Source of the DNA: Seminavis robusta
Taxonomy: Eukaryota > Bacillariophyta > Bacillariophyceae > Naviculales > Naviculaceae
Length of the DNA: 64,000 bases
Direction of reading: 5' to 3'
NCBI GenBank assembly: GCA_903772945.1
Contig: CAICTM010000172.1
Coordinates: forward strand, 36,909 to 100,908
This document shows positions 21,765 through 31,963 of the stretch, piece by piece; within the stretch, counting starts at the first letter, position 1; the number at the start of each line of letters is the position of its first letter. The position numbers were made by a program, and so were the translations under genes. A model generated the notes under the pieces. That model worked only from the letters and a program-made list of their open reading frames with translations, did not search any database and was not told where the DNA came from.

Positions 21765-22597
21765 AATGTACGTATGTTGGATCGTCGAGAGAAACAACAC
21801 CGCAAAACTTCTGGCATACACCACAAGATTTCCGTTTGTTGTGTGATGGATAGCATCAGACTTGCAAAGAATAGCAAACAATGAATCAATGAATCATCAC
21901 GCAAATAGTAAACGGATTATACATATCATATATCATTTCCTAGAATGACTTGGCATGGCTTGGCACAGTTGGATGGAAACGTGGAGTGGGACTTGCTAGA
22001 TAGCAGTGTGGCTTGGCTAGAAAGTAGGACGTACAGTGCCGTTGTGTCTTCCGAATCTTGCAGTTTGACTGGTCTCGTACCTCCTGATAATCAAGAAATG
22101 CTACATGGACGATACGAGCCCGCCCCTGCGTTTCGCCCGCAACCAGCAGGGAAATTATTCAATCCACCAACGCAATTAATTATGCAGGGTACCCGAACAG
22201 TGTTGCGGTTTGATCAGAGTTGAGTAAAATATTCAACAGGATCAGGTCCTCCACAAGTATATTGTATCCTTGACGTGAAAATTGTCTCCGTCGCCCATAA
22301 GAGTTCTATTCTAGCTAGTAGTCAACCTCTGCATGTTCAGTCCTAACCATCCATACCGATCTGTATGTGGCTGACCGCAGAAAAGACGTTGCAAATGAAA
22401 GGACGATGATGGATCTGAGTTTCTACAAAGCCATCTGTCAAGGCGTCAACTAACCAACTAACCAACTAAGATAGCATCCTGTACCTCCTCGCGTCCTTCC
22501 CATCTAGCTAGCTACCGGTACCTCATTGATACTAATAATTATCAACGAAGCACATTTGTATAGCTAAGAAGTTATCGAATGTGCAGCAATTAGCTGC
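21765..22597. other. intergenic
   Basis: No gene is supported. A 92-codon ATG frame at 21945-22223 has no recognisable feature. An ACCGGT is at 22514-22519. Confidence 0.5.
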
Positions 22598-22670
22598 TCC
22601 GATATGATGTAGGTGGTTAGCATACTTGCCTTTCACGCAGGATACCAGGGTTCGAGTCCCTGTATCGGAA
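22598..22670 (+). tRNA. tRNA-Glu (UUC)
   Basis: A full cloverleaf can be drawn. The acceptor stem TCCGATA pairs with TATCGGA, followed by discriminator A. The anticodon stem CTTGC/GCAGG encloses loop CTTTCAC, giving anticodon TTC. The T arm is CAGGG-TTCGAGT-CCCTG, carrying the B box. No intron is present and CCA is not encoded. Confidence 0.95.
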
Positions 22671-23664
22671 TTCTTTTGTGTGTTGTCTAGACGCAGTTGG
22701 GAGGTTTCGAGTGGCCTTTTTTAGAGAAAGCGAAGGTGATCCACAAGTACCGTACCTCGCATCCATTGCACGATTTTTGGCCACTCCGGTACCAGCCAAA
22801 CGAGTGAGGTTCTTGCATCATTCCGGTGTGATACCGGTATATGGTTCAAAGTTTGGCTAGCAGAATCCTTGTAATCGGAAGCTAGATGCCATTGCGGTGT
22901 ACCACGCTGTTTCATTTTGGTTCTTGGCAGCAGCTCACAGCTCAGTCAGTCCAGGAAAGGATTGTTTTGGCTGATTCTGTATGTTTGATGTAGATGAGTT
23001 TGACGATGCCAAGTCTTTGCATCATACCGAAAACAACTTTCAGTGAGTGAGTATGTTGTAGGATCGTTCACACTGTCTTCGATCAGTACCGTGCCAGCCA
23101 CCCTCCTGCGGAGTCGAGTCGAGTCCGTCTACCGAAATCTTTTGCAGTGGAACGGCCAACACTGCCGCATGATGCAGGTCTGCCGTACGGTACGACATGC
23201 TGCAACGAAATTCTGCCTCGTTTGCATAGCACAGGAGATATCATCAGGTACGATGGTGCATGACTACCCAATGTGAAGTTGGCTAGGATCAGCATTACGG
23301 GCAGCAGGCCCATTTTCGTGAGCAACATACTATACAATATATTTGCAACTTGATGCCTGCATCCTCTGTAAGGTTGCGCTGCTTGGGTTTCAAGTTGCCT
23401 GCAGAGAACTGGAAACAATGATCAACACTCGCATGGTGCGCGAGGACATACACTGTAAGTACCAATACACAGAACCATGAAACAATAATACCGTGACCAC
23501 AAATACAACGTGCGCGAAGAAATGCTGCATATGATGCAACAAGGACAGCACCTACTACTACTAGTACGTAAAAGATAACAACTTAAACATAAATGGTAAC
23601 AACACAAGCGGCAGCTAAAGTCAGATGCAGATCCCGATCGTTCACAGGAGCAACAAAAAGATAG
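22671..23664. other. intergenic between two tRNA genes
   Basis: About 1 kb without a supported protein gene. It contains several ACCGGT/GGTACC palindromes near 22790-22840. Confidence 0.5.
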
Positions 23665-23736
23665 CTCCGTCACAGGGAATCGAACCCTGGTCTCCCGCGT
23701 GACAGGCGGGGATACTAGCCACTATACTATGACGGA
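23665..23736 (-). tRNA. tRNA-Asp (GUC)
   Basis: On the minus strand the acceptor stem TCCGTCA pairs with TGACGGA and is followed by discriminator G. The anticodon loop CTGTCAC sits on a CCCGC/GCGGG stem and gives anticodon GTC. The T arm is CAGGG-TTCGATT-CCCTG. The D arm matches the usual eukaryotic tRNA-Asp form (GTATAGTGG-TAGTAT). No intron. Confidence 0.96.
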
Positions 23737-24523
23737 AGAATTTGATTTGCTTGCTGCTGTGGTCCCACTTTGTTTGACTTAGTAACTATTTCAAAGTCCG
23801 GTTACCAATCTCAAAGCACAAAGCCTCTGGTTTCTTTACCAGTGGACCTTTCAGCAGCTGTAGTCTAATCAATCGTTCCTATCGTTTCAAGATGAACAAT
23901 GAGAAGGATCACTAGCAATCCACAGTCAACAAAATCTCGACGGTCACGATCATCGCAATTGAGAAAAAGGATGTTTGCGAATCTGGTATGATTGCAGACT
24001 CGGAATGACATCTACAAGAGTACTCTTGGTGCCTTGTTCAACAGCCTGGGACCATGTTATTTTGCCGAGAATACCGGTGCCGTAGTGTGGAAGCTCAGTT
24101 GAAGAACCGCACTACATCCAAGACCAATCACACTCTACGGTAGGTAAGAAGGGGTTGTGTGAGCCTAAGAGTAGTACCAGAGCTACTCGCACCATTCGAC
24201 GTCTCTGTGTCCTTTGAATATCGACGTGCAACAGTTTTAGTATCAGCTGCTTATTGTTTATGTATATTGGTGGGAACGAGAGAAAACAGGGGTTTGTTGC
24301 TGACTTCCAAGCATTGGAGGTGACCAAGAAGCTCCCTGCTGCTGAAACTATTTATTTCAAATCCAGGAGTTTCAATGACGATCCCAGCTTGGTGCAAGGA
24401 TGGAATCACAGTGATAGAACAACAACGTCAAACCATCTTTTGCTTCATCACAGCTTTTGTGGCTTGCTGCTGGGTTGCATATGCCCATTAATTTCTTGTT
24501 GTGGTTGTGCTTGACAACTTATT
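23737..24523. other. intergenic
   Basis: No supported gene. A small ATG frame at 24254-24514 has no features and is left unassigned. Confidence 0.5.
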
Positions 24524-25228
24524 TTACAGAAGAAAAGACATGGAGCACATTGCAACCGAGGCCGCAACGAGCCCCATCATTGGCGTTCTCTTACCAATCC
24601 CTGATCCATTGGTGGTTTCCATGGCACCTCCTTCAACGGCATTGAGTGTGAATTGTGAATAGGCATAATCCGAGACAGTTCCCTGATTGCGCACGACGAC
24701 CGTCACATCCAAGGGTAGACTGCCGGCTTCTTCGGTGATTTTCAAAAGACCCTTGACACTGGTTTTGTCCACATTGTCGATATGGGTCAATCCTCCCACA
24801 TTTTCATTTGCGACACAGACCGTCTTTGCCACTTTGATCGATCCGGCATCACCGTCGGCTACCCGGAGTGCCTCGGTGGTATCAATAGCGAGGGTATTAT
24901 TCCCCGCGTTTCCTCCACCTCCCAAGCGGAACAAGAAACCACGAAATGGAGCTTCTCCCATCAATTCCAATGTATGGTCCACTCCAATCGGAACGTCCAC
25001 GGGGGTATCGGGCGACAACACATTTCCATTCAACAACACTTTCAATTGGGCGGCGTTTTCACTCAGGGGTCCGTTGGTCTGCTCCGATTTGCCCAGGTGC
25101 GATCCTCCCACAGCGGCTTCACCCGCCGGACACGCGGAAGCTCCAGTGGGAAGAGCTACCACAGCGTTGGGGAGGGAAGCAAAAATAATCGCCACGACAA
25201 GGCCAAAAGTACGGGTCGATATCATCAT
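24524..25228 (-). CDS. Reeler-like secreted protein with C-terminal anchor
   Basis: The first ATG is at 25228; the frame above it opens only with TTG codons. The 234-residue product has a signal peptide ending near VVALPTG, then PTGASACPAGEAAVGGSH, the start of a Reeler-like domain. Further Reeler-like landmarks are FRGFLFRL, a Cys followed by a THIDN block (compare THTN in the paralogues) and a final LDVTVVVRNQGTVSDYAYSQF strand pair. The C terminus ends in a hydrophobic stretch after a short polar spacer, as expected for a GPI anchor. Reeler domains are extracellular and in animals occur in adhesion and defence proteins; the role here is unknown. Two tandem relatives lie at 37.6 and 39.6 kb. 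Confidence 0.7.
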   Translation of the reverse strand: MMISTRTFGLVVAIIFASLPNAVVALPTGASACPAGEAAVGGSHLGKSEQTNGPLSENAAQLKVLLNGNVLSPDTPVDVPIGVDHTLELMGEAPFRGFLFRLGGGGNAGNNTLAIDTTEALRVADGDAGSIKVAKTVCVANENVGGLTHIDNVDKTSVKGLLKITEEAGSLPLDVTVVVRNQGTVSDYAYSQFTLNAVEGGAMETTNGSGIGKRTPMMGLVAASVAMCSMSFLL

Positions 25229-26328
25229 TTTCAACAAAGCTCCTCTGCTGGTCTTTTTCTTGGTAACAGATAGTACTAAGAGTTTTGTGAACTGCTGATT
25301 GTGAGCTTCTTCTATTTCGATGAATCAGTGGCGGGTGCTTGCTTGGAGTCAAAGAGATGAAGGCTATTGAGAAAGCATAGCAATCGTGCAGAACTAACAC
25401 TCTGTTAGTTAGTTGTGGCAACTGAAACTTGGAGGGAAGGCTCTTTCACAACTCACAGAACTATCTTCCCCTTGTGACGTGGGGGCCCGTTTCTGACGTT
25501 GTAAAATGTTTCTCCGAACTACACAAGGGAAAGGGATAAATGGCGAACGAAAAGGAGCATCTGAATGCATCTAATAGTATCTCGGCACGGGGCAACAACT
25601 TGCATAGCTTGCCAAGGCTTGGAGCCACTAAGGCTTGCTTGTAAGCTCCCACGTTCACTCCCTAGCTAGCTAGCTGGCTGGATAGTTGGCCGCCCAAAAG
25701 CTTTGCCGGAGCCTTGTGCAGTTGCTGGTTGCATTGCGATTGCTCGGGTTGGAGCTTTGTGCTTCCTGTTTCAGAGTGGTGTGGTGTGGTGTGGTGTGCT
25801 GGCCCTCCTGATGTAGTTCACCATTTTCGCTCGCTGCTAGCTCTAGCTAGTAGGCTGGAGGATCGCGTGGGCGCTCTCCGTAGCCTCCAGTACGCTTCTT
25901 ACAGGCAAATCGACAGAAGTCTATGGGCTTTTCTGTACGATCTACACCTTTCGACGGTCACGAAGCTCTATCTAGGCATCATTCAAGACATCATGGATCT
26001 CAGATACCACCACACTGCATGGCAGGCCGAGGTTTCATCCCTTCTACTATTTGGAGACTTCAACCCATATCCTTGCATGGAAAGCAAGGTGCAGAGCTGT
26101 CTTTGATCATGTACCACATATTTTTACTGCGATCCCCGCATATGCTTGTATGAGACTATCGCGTGGTTAATCATCAGGAACTCAGGGAAGATTTGCAAAG
26201 AATGTAAGCTTTGAATACACGCTGTGCTGTAAGGAGACGCAGGCAGATTTGCTTTGCTTTGTGGCGTGCAATTGGTGCGTCTCACTCCTATTTGTCCCAG
26301 TAATTGCGGAATCACAAACGATTCAACG
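25229..26328. other. intergenic, divergent
   Basis: About 1.1 kb without a firm gene. A (GTGGT)n microsatellite lies at 25776-25798. A TTTGTCCCAG acceptor-like site ending at 26300 leaves room for an upstream non-coding or short coding exon of the permease gene. Confidence 0.4.
25776..25798. repeat. (GTGGT)n microsatellite
   Basis: Four exact GTGGT units followed by a partial one. Confidence 0.9.
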
Positions 26329-27750
26329 ATGCTTGTTTCGGGCGTAGCTTGCCACATCATCTTGGCAGCATTGAACTGCATCGCCAGCACTATCGGAGTC
26401 GGGATCCTGAACATGCCCAGTGCAGTTGCCCAGGTCGGATTGGTACCCGGAACTGTGATCTTTCTCTTTGGCATCTTAGGATCTCTTCTTACGGGTTTGC
26501 AGCTCTATGAGCTCACCGAGGTTTATGTTTTCCTTCCCTTGAGGGACAACGGCACGCAGCGCAGTATTGAAGAGGCCGTTGCCACTAACGACCCTGAAGC
26601 CGATCGTTTGTTGGAATCTCGCCGACAAGACACTCCCCAAGCCCCGGTCACGAGGATTCCGTACCTCCAGATTGCCTTCAAGTTGTTTGGGCAGCCCGGA
26701 ATGGTCATCGTGTTGGTGGCCATGGTCTGCACGGCCATTGGAGCCAACTGCGTTTGCCTCATTGCGGTTGCGGACAACTTGGAAAACATCTGGGAGGAGT
26801 GGTCCAAACGAGCAGTGATCTGTGTTGTCTCCGCAGCAGCTCTCATGTTCTCGTTCCTCTTTGGCAGTCTTAAGGAATCTGCTCCTCTTGCTTTATTGCA
26901 GTGGCTGCTACCTTTTTGGGCATTTGCTTGGTTTGGACGCCTATCCACGAGTTCAAGCCAGAGGACGGCCCGCCCCCCACGCCGCAGCTCACCTTTGCCA
27001 CTTTGGTAAAGACGTTCGGGTCAATTCTGTTCTCCTTTGCTGGGCACACCGGCTATCCAACGTATCACGCCCAGATGAGGGAGGATCATCAACACTTCAA
27101 GGCGTCCCTCCTTGGCACTTACGAATACATGGGCATCATGTTGATTCCTTTTGCCTTCGTCACACCTCATTTGTGGGGTACCGGTAAGTAGTTTGTCCAG
27201 TCGCGTCGTGTCCTGTGCTTTGCAACCCCTACCGTACCTGATGATGTAATCCTCACGCGTTTTGCTGATAGCGGTGGCCGACAACCTTCTCTCTTCCCTC
27301 CCTCCCAACTCCACCGTCTATGCCATCAACATTCTCATTACCATTCACATTTTCTTTGCAATTTCGCCCTGGGTGATGCCCCTGAGCGACCTCCTAAACT
27401 TCGTCGTGTTTCACCACTTCCAAGCCCCGAACTTGGAACATCACCAGTACATCTTCCCCATCTGCGTTCAAGCCGTTGCTTGTCTCGTTGCGATTGCCTT
27501 TGCAGACTCTTTCGCCGTTGTCATGTCCTTCATGGGCGCGACATTCATGGCATGCCTCACCTTCGTCTTTCCTTCAATTCTCTACATGACACACCTCCGC
27601 AACAAAGGCGGCTACACTACGGATCCCTGGGGATTCGCGTGCCACGGGTTGGCTTCATTCCTCATTGTGGCAGGCGGTGTTCTTGCCTTGGTGTTTACTC
27701 TCTACTTTACGGCTGTTGACATGCTAAACACTAAGGCCGGGGGGGATTAA
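26329..27750 (+). CDS. AAAP-family amino-acid permease, one frame break
   Basis: The N-terminal frame starts at ATG 26329 and reaches about 26897 with the AAAP hallmark of helix 1, ASTIGVGILNMPSAVAQVG, then three or four more helices. The next helices (FIAVAATFLGICLVW, then FSFAGHTGYPTYHAQM) continue in another frame from about 26895 to 27183. A clear 88-base intron (27184-27271, GTAAGT...ATAG) leads to the last exon, 27272-27750, with about four helices. The first junction has no ordinary intron. Either one base is missing near 26896, or a 35-base GT-AG intron (26866-26900) is removed; its pyrimidine-rich CTTTATTGCAG end is acceptor-like but it would be very short. About 440 residues. The family imports or exports amino acids with protons. 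The gene is probably active if the break is an assembly error. Confidence 0.7.
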
Positions 27751-28509
27751 CTTGAATCATTGAGTTTGCCAGATTCGACGGACTTGAGCAACAGCGTCCG
27801 ACGAACGCTCAATGAGGCATGATTGGATCCTTCGTTGACCAAAGAATATACATATTTGTTACAGAAGAAAATCAGATGAACGAAGTACATAGGAATAAGA
27901 ATATGAACATCGTAGCAGTTCAAGTTTGACGATGCCACTGTGCTAGTATTCTTTGGTCTTTTTTCATATTCAAAACTGGGGGCTTTCATAGGTCTTTCAT
28001 TTATTCAACACTAGCTGGGGCCATTTACAGTGCTTGACTCGGGAAAGTTGCTGGCATTCACCAAATCGTGTCCCAATTCACACATTCGTCCCATTGAAAG
28101 GATGGCCAATTCAGCACATGTCATGTCCTGTCCTGTCCCAACATCCCTTGACGAGCTTCAGAGGGGCACCGACCCCCATTGGGGCATAGTTTGCATCCAG
28201 AGTGAACTTTTGTACAAGTTCACGGTCACGGCCAGGAGGGAGAAGGGGGCTCCACCTCCAGCTATAGGCTGAGTTCTAGTGGTTAGTGTAGTACCTGGTG
28301 TCGGCTCTAAGGGTCCTGGAGTTCCAGTTGTTGGTGTTGGGCCAGGGGTTCTTTCAATTGTTCGGGTCCTGGCGTCGGCCAACTATAAAAGCCATGCGGT
28401 TGCACCTTTCCAGACTGCATACGACGAAACAGATACGTTCTGGCTTTCACTCATTCTTCATCAAGTTTATAGTTTCAATCTCATATCTATCCTTCTATTC
28501 CACTGCTTC
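27751..28509. other. intergenic, convergent
   Basis: No supported gene. The minus strand at 28158-28382 encodes a Pro/Thr-rich open frame without an ATG, possibly remains of a longer 3' end of the neighbouring secreted-protein gene. Confidence 0.4.
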
Positions 28510-29442
28510 TTAGTTGGAGGACGAGCCTCCACGAAGTCCACGACTGCGGGTACTAGTAGGACCGTAGAACGACTCTGCTTGGGTTCGACGGCGGCTGCAC
28601 TCACCTTGTGAGGTAGATTGCAAGTCGACAGCAATGAAAGTTCCCTGTGGACTGATTGAGTTGCCATCATTCAGCTTGATGTAACCACACCAGGGAGTGT
28701 CAGGAATTGGTTCAGCTTCAATAGCTTGCGTAGGAATGCAGTTTGACGATTCCTCCAAGTGAGCCATGGTGAAGTAGACTGAGTCTCCTTGTTCAAACCC
28801 AACTGTGGTATACCTGACACTTTCGATTTTGCCAGTAAAGGCATAGGTCGTCACACAACCCGAAGTACCAAGCTTCTCCGTGAAAGGAATCTCAACCAAG
28901 AGAAGTTCATCGTAAGGTTGTCCTGTGGCATGAGCCGTTGGCGCCATAGTGGGTGACAGTGTAGGACAAGCAGTAGGATAGTCGGCTTGGAGAGATTCTC
29001 CAGAGGCTGCCAGCTCTAAAGGAGCCTCAGGGCTGCTGCCCTTGTCGAGCCAGGCATTGCCACACCAACCGGGGGACACTTGTGTCGGGTTGGAGGGTCC
29101 AGTGTAGCCTTGACATTGACTGTCATCGTAGTGAATGTAGTATGTGTAGAATTCAATGGAATCACCGGGATTGACATCGCCCTTGGTAACTTGCACCACA
29201 GTGGCATCTACAAGGTACTGTGTTCGGCAGGGATCGTTGCCCCCAACCATTGATTCCACTAGGTCCACCGAGATGAGCAGCTGTTCATCGGCGTTAGCCT
29301 TTTCTTGGTCAAGAGTACCTTGTGCAATTACCAATTTTCGTGTTTGCAGTGTGTCAAATGTACGGGTTGCAAGGGCGCTGGTGGACAAGGTGACCGCGGA
29401 AAGGATCCAGACCATGAGTGAAGTGTTGCAGATGAATGTCAT
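28510..29442 (-). CDS. secreted protein with two related Cys modules
   Basis: A complete 310-residue frame starts at an ATG and has a signal peptide of about 25 residues (…STSALA). Two halves resemble each other. Each starts with a Cys then a Tyr-containing strand (CRTQY / CVTTY), then GDSIEF or GDSVYF, another Cys, and a PGWCG or TPWCG turn followed by a Leu-containing strand. A Pro/Thr linker (CPTLSPTMAPTAHATG) separates them. The tail is Ser/Arg/Gly-rich without a membrane segment, so secretion rather than anchoring is expected. The pattern is a small beta-rich, perhaps OB-fold, module, but no family was recognised. Confidence 0.65.
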   Translation of the reverse strand: MTFICNTSLMVWILSAVTLSTSALATRTFDTLQTRKLVIAQGTLDQEKANADEQLLISVDLVESMVGGNDPCRTQYLVDATVVQVTKGDVNPGDSIEFYTYYIHYDDSQCQGYTGPSNPTQVSPGWCGNAWLDKGSSPEAPLELAASGESLQADYPTACPTLSPTMAPTAHATGQPYDELLLVEIPFTEKLGTSGCVTTYAFTGKIESVRYTTVGFEQGDSVYFTMAHLEESSNCIPTQAIEAEPIPDTPWCGYIKLNDGNSISPQGTFIAVDLQSTSQGECSRRRTQAESFYGPTSTRSRGLRGGSSSN

Positions 29443-30390
29443 TGTGCTTCGTCGCTGTGCGTTCTATTCTGAAGGTTGAGTCAGTCGTTCTGTTGGAGTG
29501 CGAATATTGGGCTGTGTTGGCGATCAGCTAGAGTACGATCTATTTAGTTGATTTATTGTTTTGTTGGTTGCTTCGGTGTTGCTTTGCTTTGCTTTGCTTT
29601 TGTGAGATCTCCACACCAGAAACGAAGCTCGTGATCGGACGAGAGAGGTGATAACTCGCGGAGATTTAATCAGCCAAGAGCCATGCATGACTCGACTCAA
29701 AAAGTGTGCATGGAGGTAGCTGGTACCAGGGTACGGGATGCAACATCTACCATGAGCTCTTGGATGATGTGGGGTTTAGAGTAGCTCTTGGATTGCGATA
29801 ATGGTGGCCCTCTCAGATCTTTATGGCCACTCCTTGCCCCCCCATTCCCCTTCCCCGGCCTCCTTCCTTGCGCTCCATCCTTACCTCCTTCGGTTGGTCT
29901 GCTCGATCTTGGCTTTCGCTCGGGCTAAAAATCTGGCACAGAGCAGAGCATTCCACCTCTGGCGTCCATTCCACCCAATACGGCTCCCCACATCTTGTAA
30001 TTAAATCAAGGGGGTTTTAGTCGATTCGATTCTTCAGCCACACTTAGTTGCCAGAACTCGATTGCAGGCAAACCTCCTTTGTTGCTTGTAGTCCGTACAA
30101 CATACAACAGGAACTCAAACAAGTCATGGCACCACTCTTATGCATAGTAGCTCTTATGTGCGTGATCAACAGCATGTCGACACAGAAACTTTGCTTTCAA
30201 GACAATGGGGCCATCACGTCACCCATCACCTATGCATACCTGCCTGACGACCCGAGCCACAGTTGGAGTGTACTTTTGCTTTGGCTTCGACACTATCCCA
30301 TCAATCTTCCTTTCTCTGCTCCTAGCCGATTAGTGAAGCTAGCCCAACAACTACTATACTGTACCAGTCAACAACTACTACATTATTTTA
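29443..30390. other. intergenic
   Basis: No supported gene in about 950 bases. A (GCTTT)4 repeat is at 29581-29600. Short open frames are unconvincing. Confidence 0.5.
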
Positions 30391-31483
30391 CTATTTGAGT
30401 CCATGACTGCGTGAGTATTGGCTCACTTGGGACGGTTCCCATCCAGCATTTTTCAGCATGTCCTTGTCATTCATTTCGTACACTTGCACAGTCAGAGGGT
30501 ACACCACAGGCTCTCCACCCCCACCGCACGCCAAGCTAACATCACCTTGGGGGCAGGTACTGGCAGCTACTCGTAGATCCGTTTCCGCTAAGAATTCAAT
30601 GTAATCACCCACTTGGACCGGACTGTGTGTGAGTGTGGGAGCAACAAGCAAGAAACGTAAGAGCGCGGAACCACAAGGGAGGACCCACATTTATTTTCTC
30701 AAGAAAATACTGCTAATCTTCTCACCTTGGCTTGGTAAAGTACTGATGGGTGTCATGGGTAAATCCAGTGCACATGAACACGTTGAGCACGTCGTGAACG
30801 TGCTCTTCGGCCAATGATCCAGAATCGATACAGGCACGGGTCAGATTGGAATGGCAGCAATGGTGGAATTCTTCTCCCTCTGTCATCAAATGATGGGTGT
30901 ATGGATCGCAACGACTGCCAATGACATCATGGACACCAGCCCCATCTTCGTCCCATCCATAGGCAATGGTATCGTGTACAATGGTACAGAGTGGTCGTAG
31001 ATAGGGCATGTTACTCCAGAGACGATCTCCCGTGGTCAAGTGCGATGCATGTATCTGACGTGTTTTGGAGGAATAAAAATGTTCCTTTGGATTGCTCAAG
31101 GACCAGCAATTCATGTCGGCGACCTGGAATTCAACAAAAAATGGATAAATTTTGAGATTGGTCCAGAACTGAATGAATCAACAATTTGTCCTGTGCTGAT
31201 GTTCTCTCACCTGTGGGCCATGACTGCAAATGATCCGAAAGAGTTGTCCTTGTTGCACGTCCCAATATTTGGCATCACGAGCTGGAATTTCCAGTTCCTG
31301 CACGAGCTTGGCCTTGTTGTTGGCCACCAGAGTGCCCAATTCCGAGTAGAGCGCCTCGCCACCTTTCTTGGGAGGAATCTGATCGACGGCATAACACGGA
31401 ATGGGTTTGGTAGCTCGCGTCAATGCTCGTCGCGCGGCAATTTCGGCAGCCGTGGCAATCTTGGCAGCGGGGGTAGATGACAT
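30391..31483 (-). CDS. DUF1989 (urea-carboxylase-associated) family protein, three exons
   Basis: Exons on the minus strand are 31483-31211, 31123-30726 and 30622-30391, joined by GT-AG introns of 87 and 103 bases in phases 0 and 2, giving 300 residues from ATG 31483. The spliced protein runs cleanly through the DUF1989 pattern: a GQLFRI..SHGPQVADMNCWS block, LTTGDRLWSNMPYLRPL, TIVHDT, GSRCDP, CCHSNLTRA, a LNVFMCTGF block and PVQVGDYIEFLAETDLRVAASTCPQGD. Bacterial members sit beside urea carboxylase, and some form carboxyguanidine deiminase in guanidine breakdown. Eukaryotic function is not settled. The Cys and His residues resemble a metal site. No targeting peptide is evident, so it is probably cytosolic. 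Confidence 0.85.
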
Positions 31484-31963
31484 GGTTGTTGGGTGTTGGT
31501 TGTAGTAGTGAATAAATAAATTCAGAAAGCAACAAGCAAAAAGGATCCACACAAGGAAGGAGCTGTAATTGAACAGATAGATGTGGAAGAGCTATCGAAT
31601 TTGCTCAGGCAATCATTTTATGGTTGCGGCAGAGCAATGGAACGCTTTCGCTTCACAAAATAAAAGCATCATGGGCGAAACTACAAGTTGATGATACAAA
31701 GAACCGTTGGTTGATGTCTGGATGTTGTAGAAAAATCTCCCGGCGAAATGGAAATCCAATGGCGCGCGCGATCGCAAGAATTCTTGGAGGCGCAGCCGAC
31801 ACGATTCGTCGCGAGAGCGCGCGCCAGCGGATTTTAGGCCAAGATCGAAGATCCAGTCAAGATCAAGGCCGTCAATGAGGCGGGAGGTCTTTGTGAGTAA
31901 TCTACTTGACAACAGACCCGAGTAATAACAATAAAGCCCTACTGTTAGAGAGTACTGCCCATC
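31484..31963. other. divergent intergenic region
   Basis: No gene. The stretch has a GC-rich GCGCGCGCGATCGC patch at about 31762-31775. Confidence 0.4.

Noticed and set aside
21945-22223. 92-codon ATG frame downstream of the LIMR-like gene
   Set aside because: No signal, domain or repeat; length is within chance for this composition.
25714-26106. 130-codon plus-strand frame
   Set aside because: It spans a GTGGT microsatellite and shows no coding pattern.
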